Positions 55,990 through 64,000 of a stretch of 64,000 nt of DNA are shown here, piece by piece. Source of the stretch: Tenrec ecaudatus (taxonomy: Eukaryota > Chordata > Mammalia > Afrosoricida > Tenrecidae). The DNA lies in NCBI RefSeq assembly GCF_050624435.1, contig NC_134541.1, positions 101,552,805 to 101,616,804 on the forward strand, in the 5' to 3' direction. The notes beneath the pieces are model-generated. The model saw only the letters and a list, made by a program, of their open reading frames with translations. It did no database searches and had not been told where the DNA came from. The position numbers and the translations under genes were made by a program. Position 1 is the first letter of the stretch, and each line of letters begins with the position of its first letter.

Positions 55990-56560
55990 GAGGCACTATG
56001 ACCTTTATTGTCTAATTGAACAGATCATGACACGTCGTTCACATAGCATACAATCCACTGGTTTAACCATTTTAACAAGAGGTCATACAGTCATCACCAC
56101 AATCACTATTAAGACGGTTTCTTCATTCTTGGGCTCATTAGCTCCCCATTTCGCTCCAATCTCCCCTGGCATGCCCCTAAGAAACTATTAATCCACTTAC
56201 TCGCTCTTTAGCTTTGCCTACCTTGGATTTCACAGAAAGAAAAACATAAAAATCCCCACAAAACCCCCAATAACAATAATAAAAAAATTAAAACAGATAA
56301 AAACTTCAATCTAAAAGAAAGCAGAAAATACTAAAAATTAGAGCAAAATTTAAATGGGTCACAAGGGAGAACGATAAGGCATTACATTTTAACCTACCTG
56401 CATCTGCATTGGTGCACCTTCCAGGGCCCTCTGAGAGCAAGGCGATTCACACCCTGTTCCGCGGTCAGAGGGGATTCGCTGGAGGCTTAATCCCAATGAG
56501 GACCCTACAAACAGGTGTCGGGCTTTCGTTATCATCCATAGGAGTGACAGGTATTGTTTG
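55990..56560 (-). mobile_element. L1 3' UTR fragment, second subfamily
   Basis: Contains ctccccatttcgctccaatc, aaagcagaaaatactaaaaa and aaatgggtcacaagggagaa. The same sequence recurs at 62.9-63.7 kb, so it is a dispersed repeat; orientation is judged from the related L1 pieces. Confidence 0.55.
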
Positions 56561-57299
56561 TCTTGATTTATAGGTGATACCCAGAGACAGCCACAAACCT
56601 GGGCAGGAACCAGGACAGGAATTTTGGCTGTAGACTTAGAAAAGGAGAAGAAGGCTGGCCTTCAGGGTCAGCTGGGGGTGGGGGTACAGCTTCCTCTGGA
56701 GAAGTGGAGGAGACCGGCTCCGGGTCCATGGCCCTGTGTCATGGCAGGTATGGTCCTGGTGGCTGCCAAGTGTGAGCTTGCAGACGAGGGTGATGTCTGT
56801 CCCATCTCAGCCTGAGTCACCTTGGCCATTGCCTGGGGATGTGAACTGATGCCCTTTCTTCTTGGGTTTCCCCCAAGGCACATGGAGTTCACAAGGCCAG
56901 TGGCATGAGACCAGCACATGAGACAGTTTCAGGGTGTGGTACGACCCACAAGGCTCAGGAGAATGGGGCCTCGTGGTTGGGGCCCAAGGTGTATTACTGA
57001 ACTGCAGCCAGTCACTGCTCCAAGGGCCATGTGGAACACAATTGGTTTGGAATGAAGTTGTACATCTATGAAATGAACTCTCGAGTAATTCTTGTTAACT
57101 GGCCCTCACATAACGCCACGCCACTCTCCATCTCTCTTCAATACTCCTTCCAGTGATGTCATGCCGATTGTTTGACCTTGGCAACGGGAGGGGGGCGGGG
57201 GGGCAGGGGGGAATATGTTCACCAAGGAAATCGGTAAAGGTTACAACTCCAGACTTCCCCTTAGGGAGCCAGCACATTTCCCAGCACCCCTGCCAGGGA

Positions 57300-57526
57300 T
57301 CTAAAGATGAAGCTGGTGTGATCATTACTTTGACCAACTCTTTTACTATCTCTGGGTTTTGCTATCCTCTTGGGATTCAATGTACTCTTGAATCTGCACA
57401 GTTTGTTTTTAATTCTTCCAGTTACCATCTTATTAACTTCTAGCTTGCTGTCAGAGAATAAAATCTGTATCATGTTCATTAAGACTGATTTTAATTTCCA
57501 GTAAATCAGTTTATGGTCAATTATTA
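57300..57526 (-). mobile_element. Ancient L1 ORF2 fragment, first half
   Basis: The plus strand reads like antisense L1 ORF2 DNA. It continues as gtttatggtcaatt and is interrupted by the retrocopy insertion. The same L1 resumes at about 58664 with tcaatttttataaatgttcc. Confidence 0.65.
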
Positions 57527-57688
57527 TTTTTTTTAGTGTTCTTCAGGAAATATTTATTGAGTATGATTAGATTACCGTTTACAGCAAAATTAGATGTATG
57601 TACTTCTTACAACCATAAAACTGTTTTCAAAGCATTTATCACATTTGCAGGCTGAACCACTCGTCAGGTTTCAGAATTCAGCCATCAG
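57527..57688 (-). other. 3' UTR, polyA signal and A-tail of the SMIM26 retrocopy
   Basis: Downstream of the stop, the minus strand continues as UTR, then AATAAA, then about 17 bases later an A-rich tract. The flank carries ttatggtcaattatta (from 57511), which resembles ttatagtcaattttta near 58662 and is the probable target-site duplication. Confidence 0.75.
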
Positions 57689-57970
57689 TCATGATTCTGC
57701 ACCAGGGCCACCAGTCCACGATTTCAAAGAGTTGTAGATTCTCTCAGGAAGTGGAACAAAATCGTCTCTGTAGGTGACTATCGTCTCCACATAAAACCCT
57801 TTTGGGGGCTCAGGGAGTTCAACCGGCGAAACATCCTTTTGCTCAACTTCATCCGGGAGCTTGTCCTTTTCCCGGCCAAACAAAAACGTGGAGCCGAACA
57901 CAGTCCAGGCGCCCATGCCGTAGACTAAGGACATCCGCCGGTACCAGGCTAAGGCCTGGTTGTTACGCAT
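57689..57970 (-). CDS. SMIM26-like retrocopy with intact frame
   Basis: A 93-codon uninterrupted frame on the minus strand, homologous to SMIM26 (human 95 residues), a small mitochondrial membrane protein. Conserved blocks include AWYRRMSLVYGMG, PKGFYVETIVTYRDDFVP and SWTGGPG. The hydrophobic stretch VYGMGAWTVFGSTFLF is the likely membrane segment. It is a processed copy: no introns, about 17 bases of 5' UTR, an AATAAA (57558-57553) and then an A-tract (plus-strand T run near 57527-57534). It sits about 10 kb upstream of CIITA, while human SMIM26 is on chromosome 20. The intact frame could mean a young or selected copy; expression is unknown. It is joined to an L1 fragment at 58007-58662. Confidence 0.85.
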   Translation of the reverse strand: MRNNQALAWYRRMSLVYGMGAWTVFGSTFLFGREKDKLPDEVEQKDVSPVELPEPPKGFYVETIVTYRDDFVPLPERIYNSLKSWTGGPGAES

Positions 57971-58006
57971 CGCTGCGACCCGGACCTATTTTTACAATTT
58001 ATTATT

Positions 58007-58662
58007 AATTAGATGTTAAACACATGTCATTCCATAGTTGAATCACATCAAACAGAATTGTACAATACTTGCTGCCACAATCAGTTTCCAAACATTCTTT
58101 TTCTTCCTGACATCCCTTTACACCCTCCCATCCCCCTCACCGTCACCACTGTACCATCCCCACCTCCAAAACCCTTGTTCTACTTGCTGTCCCTATAGGT
58201 CCATCAATCCTGGGTTTCATTTACCAAAAACAGAAAAACATATAACACAACTTCAAGAGGGTGACCCCCAATGACATAACACCTTTGAAATACACCCCGA
58301 CACGAACAAACAAAAATAAAGCAATACGTCCATCACAGGTTTGTCAGAATAATACACATCTTGGTGCAGCATAGGGGCATTGATGTAGCAAGACCATGTT
58401 TGCCCGCCTGCCTACCGACAGCTCGACTGTCTTGGTACAGCTGTCTTCCCCTTCCTCAGACACCAGGTATTTTCCGACTTCGGTCCTCAGGTTACAAGTG
58501 TGTCTGAAGTAGAGTCCAGGTCACCAGATGGAGTTTCCGCATGGGCTCTCACTGAAGCAGCCTCTGGAGCACGCCGTGCACCTTGAAGATCCAGGATTCA
58601 GTGTCCCAGCATTCCACGGCGCCCAGCGGGGTCCCCAAGATGTGTGGTCCATTCCGTGCATA
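58007..58662 (-). mobile_element. L1 fragment joined to the SMIM26 retrocopy
   Basis: Noncoding L1-type sequence of an afrotherian kind, sense on the minus strand. It contains caggtttgtcagaataatac, tgcccgcctgcctaccgac and the gctctcactgaagcagcctc block. No A-tail is seen at its boundary with the SMIM26 copy. It ends at the left of an ancient L1 that resumes near 58664. Confidence 0.6.
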
Positions 58663-58663
58663 T

Positions 58664-59330
58664 TATAGTCAATTTTTATAAATGTTCCAGGTATGCATGC
58701 TTGAAGAAAATGTATATGTTTCCAATTTTATTATCATGAGCTCATCAGCGGTGATTTTCCTGTGTCCTGTATCTACATTAGAATTTCTTGTCTGTCCAAT
58801 CTATCAATTAATGAAAGAGAGATTTGAAAATCCTCTAAATAATAATGGAGTCATCAATCTTTTTTTGTAGTTTTGTCAATGTTTGCTTTATATTCTTTGA
58901 AGCTGAGTATGTAAGTTTAGAACCCTTACTTCTTCCAGATGAGTTAATTGAATTTTGATCATAATATAATGACCATCTTCACGCTGGTAATGCTCTTGGT
59001 CTTAATGTCTATTTCATCTCATACTAATATAGTGACACAAGATCTATGTGTTTTAACTAGACAGTTTAATCTATATTTAGAATAATTATAGATCTCTCTC
59101 TTTTCATAAACATAATAGCCATTTTCTATTTGTTCCAATTTTGTTTTCTTCTCCTGATTTTCATGTTTTCTTTTGGATTCAGGTGGGGCTTTATTTTCAA
59201 TTTCTCATTTTGGAATCGAGTTAGACTTTATGTGTGTTCTGTTGGTTGCCATCCTAGTTAAATTAACGTTTATGCTTAATTAAGTCTAGCTCTAATAGAT
59301 TTTTTTTAACTTTCCCCAAGCAATATAAAG
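58664..59330 (-). mobile_element. Ancient L1 ORF2 fragment, second half
   Basis: AT-rich antisense L1 sequence (aaatgttccaggtatgcatg, ggtcttaatgtctatttcat) continuing the element at 57300-57526. Many stops; no coding potential remains. Confidence 0.6.
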
Positions 59331-59909
59331 TCCTTAAATATCTTAACAGTAATCATGCTCCCAATTGGTATCTAAAGACCTGAAAACACTTTCATACCAA
59401 TCACTCCCCCAGTTAATGTGCTGCTATAAGTTAGTCATCTTTCCTCATGAAGTCCCACTATCCCAAGGTCCGGAAGGGTCACCTGTCCCTTAGAGCTGGC
59501 CCATGTGTCCCAGGGGATTGCTATGTGCGGCCCATGGTTGTCTGACGGACGTGCAGATTCCCCGGCCTCTCCAGTCCTGGGCCTCCTTCCGGCTGGGATC
59601 ATCTTCCTCTGCCTACAGGATCTTTTAGAAGTTCCTTATTAAGATTCTTTTAAAGGAAGAGTTCTCTGGGGTGGTGTTTTCTTTTGATAGTTTTTTCCCT
59701 CCCTGAAAATATCTCCATTTAGTCCTTTTTCCGGGCAGATGACTTTAGTCGGTGCACACGACACACGGCATTAATCTCTCTCAGTGCGTTTTCCAGCGTC
59801 CACAGTAGCTGCTCTCGAGTGAAAAACTGCCAAACGAATCTGTTTGGGGCAGAACCTCCCTTTCTTGCTGACTCCTTTTAATATCTTTTCTTTTGTCCTT
59901 TCTACTCCC

Positions 59910-59992
59910 GGAAACAGTTACAGCCTCGGAAACCCACGTGGGGTCACAGAGTCAGCACTGACTCGATGGCAGTGAGTTTGGTTTTGGTTTGC
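59910..59992 (+). mobile_element. AfroSINE 3' fragment
   Basis: Contains acagcctcggaaacccacgt and gactcgatggcagtgagttt. Faces the next copy, forming an inverted pair. Confidence 0.75.
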
Positions 59993-60200
59993 CAACGCGT
60001 ACATTCCAATGCATAGTGACCTAGAGGACAGGCTACAATTGCCCTTTGGGGTTTCTGAGGCGGCAAATCTTTGTGGAAGCAGAAAGCCTCATCTTCCCCC
60101 CCCACCCGCCCCCCGGCAGAGAGCCTGGTGCATTCGAACTGCTAACCTTGAGTTAGCAACTCAAGGTGTAATCCAGTACACCACCAGGGCTCCCTTTGAC
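59993..60200 (-). mobile_element. AfroSINE
   Basis: Antisense: gtgacctagaggacaggcta, gaactgctaaccttgagtta and accaccagggctccc. Confidence 0.85.
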
Positions 60201-60751
60201 TGTACCATAGCATGTGAGGACAGACTCGCCCCTCACACTCAGCCCTCGATAGAGACAAGCAACGTCCGCAGTTGCCTCTTCTGCCCAGATGGATGTTGTT
60301 CTCACTCACTCCTTCCCAGAGAGGGCGTCCTTTGCGGTCCTAGCTCTGTGCAGAGCTGCGGTCCACCATGAACTCTCCATGGAAATGCCCCAGGCTTGTC
60401 TCCCACCATCCCACTGGCAGCGAGGCTTTCACAGGGGAACGCGGGGCGTCTGTGTTTGGAAGAAGCCCTCAGCGAAGCTTGGCTTTCGTGTGTGCTCATT
60501 GCCTAGCACTGTGACCCCAGGCCACTTTGCAAGCCTGTGGGTCAGAGCCTCGCCTTCGTGCAGGAGCAGCAGTGCGCGTCCAAAGACACGTCCAAGAGTT
60601 TTCTTCAGCGTTTTGTGTGTTTCAATGCACAGTCATCAGGCTGTCTACCCAATAATGGCAGAATTAGAAATCTCTGTATTACTTTCAGTATATAAGCGGA
60701 GCGAGGACTATAAGTTTCACTGGCTTTCTTAATTCTATTGCTCCTGGAACA

Positions 60752-61105
60752 GGAGCTCTGGTGACTCACTGGTTAAATTCTCTGCTGCTACCCCAAAGGT
60801 TGGTGGTTCCCGCCCACCCAGCAGCCCCACGGGAGAAAGGTAGAGGAGGAAGATGCACCCCGCACCTCCAGACTGGCCTGGCCGTGCAGGTGGGGGAGTT
60901 GTCCATTCCTGACACACACCGGGAGGAGCAGGTTGATGTTTGGAATCAGCAGGTAGAAGGTTGATGTTTGGAATCAGCAGGTAGAAGAATGTGATGCTGC
61001 ATCACGGTTAGGCAGCTATAACATTGGTGACCTGCTTCTGTGAAATATTACAGCCTAGAAAACCCAGCGGGGTCTCTGCGTTGAAAGGGACTTGGTGGCA
61101 CCCAG
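60752..61105 (+). mobile_element. AfroSINE split by an insertion
   Basis: Head ggagctctggtgactcactg at 60752-60850 and tail gaaatattacagcctagaaa at 61035-61105. They are separated by about 180 bases that include a 28-base tandem duplication. Confidence 0.6.
60931..60986. repeat. 28-base tandem duplication
   Basis: Two identical copies starting ggttgatgtttggaatcagc at 60931 and 60959. Confidence 0.95.
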
Positions 61106-61284
61106 CAAGAACATCCACAGCCCTCCTTGAGTAAAGTCCTTGGTTCCTCAAAGTATACGTCTCTGGCCTCATTTCCACTAGCTGAGATACTGGCCCAGTG
61201 GACGCTATAATGGCTTCAGTTTCTTCTGTACCTATTTTTGACAAGCTTACAACAAACAAAAACACTTTCAGCAAAAAGTTCCAA

Positions 61285-61475
61285 ACCCCAAACCAAACCT
61301 GTTCCCATGGAGTCTTTCCCAACTCAAGGTGACTTCATACGTGTCACAGTTAGAAGTGTGCTCTGGAGAATTTTAAATTTTGGCTAATTTTTCAGACGCA
61401 GATCATCAGACCTTTATTCTGAGGTCCTTCTCTAACCTCCAACCTTTTGGTGAGTAGTTGCATGTACTGACCACT
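61285..61475 (-). mobile_element. AfroSINE variant
   Basis: Antisense: aaaccaaacctgttcccatg, cagacgcagatcatcagacc and ccaaccttttggtgagtagt. Diverged. Confidence 0.5.
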
Positions 61476-61493
61476 TGCTTCACCCCCGTCCCT

Positions 61494-61569
61494 CCACCAA
61501 GAGATCCAAGCCCCACCAAGAGATCCAAGCCACCAAGAGATTCTAGCCACCAAGAGACTCTAGCCACCA
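61494..61569. repeat. Short tandem repeat of a 16-19 base unit
   Basis: Four variants of ccaccaagagatccaagc in a row. Confidence 0.9.
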
Positions 61570-61884
61570 TGATTCAGCATCTTATTCTGCTATTTCTGCT
61601 GACCTCTAGCACAAAGCTGCTGCTCCCTGTTTTAACACAGAAGGACACCTCCGCCACCTGGGTGGCCAGGCTGGAGAGGAGGGGCCCATCTTCCACCTTT
61701 CCCTCATCCCCTCTCTACAGGCAGTGCATCCTGGATCATTTGATTATTGGCCAATGCACTTCTGGAAGTTGTCTTCATCTCCGCTCAGTCTGACGCCTTC
61801 CCATCACCTCTCACTGGAGCCTAGCTACCAGCGAGGTCTTAATCTGGTGGGGGCATTATTGGCAATTCCATCCTCCTTTCCACC

Positions 61885-61985
61885 CATGAGGTAGGTGGTA
61901 ATATTCCCAGGTTCTTCAGCTGAAGAAGCGGATGCTGATACGGATGAGTGAGGGATTCAGAGCTAGACAGTGGTGGAGCCTGAAT
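61885..61985 (-). mobile_element. MIR fragment
   Basis: Contains catgaggtaggtggtaatat and gagggattcagagctagaca. Confidence 0.5.
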
Positions 61986-62094
61986 AATTGCAATGGTCAA
62001 ATCAAGAGCCCATATCTTCACCACCACCCGCCACCCTCTGCAGCTTCTTTCTCTGCTTTCAGCCTCATCTCGCTCCCACCCCAAACCTGAGTCT

Positions 62095-62345
62095 CTTCTC
62101 TTACAGAAGCAGCTAGAAGGATCTTTCAAAGCTACAACCGTGATCATGACATGACTCAGATCAAAACCTTCCAGTGGCTTCCCATTCCTCTTGGGATGAA
62201 GGGTCAGTTCTTCAATAAGTCTCTCACCCACATTCACAGCTTCATTTGATATCAGATGACACTGCTCCTTGTCCTGTTCTGTGGAGTTGGGGCCGTGGCA
62301 CAGACCACTCAGAGTGTCCAAAAAGGAAGCCATGGTCTTCCAACC
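62095..62345 (+). mobile_element. L2 fragment
   Basis: Contains aaccttccagtggcttccca and ttcctcttgggatgaagggt, a diagnostic L2 stretch. Confidence 0.65.
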
Positions 62346-62919
62346 TTCTGAAACGTTGGCTCATATTATTCTCAACTGCATAACTTCCTCCTTCTTCTTT
62401 CTTGGATGGACTCCTTGACACCCTTCATGCCCAGCCAGGAAGGGGCTCACACAGTTCTAGAGACAGGCAAGTTCCATATGCATGGGTCAGATGTCAGAGC
62501 GGAGGCTTCCCCTGCAGGAGCTCATGAGCCCAAGACTGGACGGTTAGATGGCAGGCTTTTGGCTACAGAGGTTAGTGAATCCGAGGTCTGTAGGTAGCGT
62601 GGCAGGCTGCTAACAACTCCTAGGATCAGCAGGCAATACGGCCACTGGCTCAAGTCCAAACATGCAGGACCCAGCAAAAACAAGTAGGCCTCCCCACAAC
62701 GTCCACTCATATTGGAAGCAGGCCACGCCCTCAAGGATATCTCTCATCATGGGAAACTATTAGGTCTTAACTACCAAACCACTGAGAATCCCGGCCTAGC
62801 AAGTTGACACAAAACCTTCAGGATCAAAAAGGATATTGATATGCTGGATGTCACTCATATTCACACGAGAGTAAAACCTATAAATTACAATAATAAATGG
62901 CCATACCCTTAAGTAAAAA

Positions 62920-64000
62920 TTTCATTTTAAAAACAGTTGTACTGGCTTAAATTCACATATTATATAATGTATTCATTCAATCGTCTTAAGAAGAGTTGCA
63001 GAAACAATACCATGACCAATTTGAGAACATTTGCTTCATTCTTTACTCTTTATTACGAGCTCCCCATTTCCCCTCAACCTCCCTGACATACCCCAAGAAA
63101 CCATGAATCCAGTTACTGCCTCTATAAATTTACCTCTCCAGGATTTCTTATTCTGAGAAAATACAAAAACAAACAAATAAGAAATAACAACAACAACAAA
63201 AAACACCCTGACAACAATCACAAAGTAAAACAGAAAAAATGGAATAGAAAAGAAAGCAGAAGATACTAAAACTAGAACAAATTTAAAACGAGTCAACGGG
63301 GAGATCAAATGATAAAGCCTTACGTTTTAACTTGAGTGCACATGCAACGATCCTCTCTTAAATGCGTTCAGCATGATTACAAAGCTATTCACCCCCCGGG
63401 TCTGCACCCAGAGGGAGTGCACCACGGCCTCAATCATATGTATTTCCTCTTCACTTTTTAAAAAACCGAAACAACTTTAAAATGGGTCCAAAGGGCGATC
63501 AAATGATAAGACAGTACATTTTAAACTAACTGCATCCCAGTAGTCTATAAGTGCGATAAAAGTGTATAATCGCTAAGGACCAGTACTCTATAGCACATGT
63601 CCTGAGTCACCATAATGTACTTCACAATGTTCTCCGTCTAATAGCAAGGCTATTCACAGTCCTCAGTGCCGGCCAGAGGGGATTCATCTGCGGGTTAGTC
63701 CATGTGTAAACCCTGCAAATCAGTTCTGGGCATTCACTGTCATCCACAGCCTTCTGCAGACCAGCTGCTCATCAGTAAGGCTCTGATACCATTCCCGCCT
63801 TTGGATTTGTATTTCATTATTTACAGATTTTGGCTCACACAGGCTGGTGTGCTTCTTCCATGTGGACTTAGTTGATGCCTCATTTGGATGGCTGCTTGTT
63901 TGAAGATAAGCCTTTAAGACCCCAGACGCTATTCTTTCTGATAGCTGGGATCCATCTTGTTTCTCCACCACACTTTGCTGTAGCGCCATATCTTCAGTGA
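62920..64000 (-). mobile_element. L1 3' UTR fragment, running off the window
   Basis: Matches 55990-56560 in its first half (gagctccccatttcccctca, gaaagcagaagatactaaaa). At 63835-63960 it carries cacaggctggtgtgcttctt and gcctttaagaccccagacgc, which also occur at 49.43-49.55 kb. Confidence 0.6.

Noticed and set aside
47500..57300. Search for TVP23A, the human upstream neighbour of CIITA
   Set aside because: No frame resembling it was found; in human it lies about 50 kb away, so it is probably outside the window.
1..64000. CRISPR arrays, bacterial operons, rRNA genes
   Set aside because: The sequence is vertebrate; the regular repeats are microsatellites and minisatellites.

Overview
The window is mammalian genomic DNA, most likely from an afrotherian. 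It holds dozens of tRNA-headed SINEs whose 3' end reads like 'gagtcggaatcgactcgatggca', and RTE-type LINE tails that end the same way plus an (AAC)n tail; this SINE/LINE pair is the AfroSINE and its RTE partner as I know them. Two hAT DNA-transposon types resembling the horizontally transferred SPIN and OposCharlie (OC1) families are also present. Among afrotherians I know those from tenrecs, so a tenrec-like host is my best guess; this is inference.

Gene content is sparse and on the minus strand. The main gene is CIITA, the class II transactivator, which runs from high to low coordinates and leaves the window at its left edge. I placed two alternative coding first exons (the CARD-bearing pI exon at 47160-47442 and the pIII exon at 40373-40424) and common exons 2 to 14 (23302 down to 33). 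Every junction has AG/GT signals and a consistent reading frame. Together they encode 986 residues of the pIII form, ending in the first leucine-rich-repeat exons; the remaining LRR exons lie outside. The interferon-gamma promoter pIV is visible near 38.7-38.8 kb as a GAS site, an adjacent E-box and an IRF element in a GC-rich region. The B-cell promoter pIII lies just upstream of 40.42 kb.

Layout: 1-9.2 kb holds exons 14 to 11, including the large NACHT exon. 9.2-12.4 kb is intron 10. 12.4-18.9 kb is a cluster of small exons 10 to 4. 18.9-23.3 kb holds exons 3 and 2. 23.3-47.2 kb is the long 5' region with introns and the alternative promoters. From 47.5 to 64 kb I see no conventional gene, only layered L1, LTR, SINE and RTE insertions and one retrocopy of SMIM26 with an intact 93-codon frame (57689-57970).

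The most interesting structures are mobile-element events: a composite insertion joining an L1 fragment to the SMIM26 cDNA within one apparent pair of target-site duplications; a three-level nest (L1 inside an OC1-like hAT inside an AfroSINE); a 5'-inverted L1 at 48.7-50.7 kb; and three dispersed copies of one LTR-like family. In CIITA itself, two of the three GTP-binding signature motifs differ from the human form.
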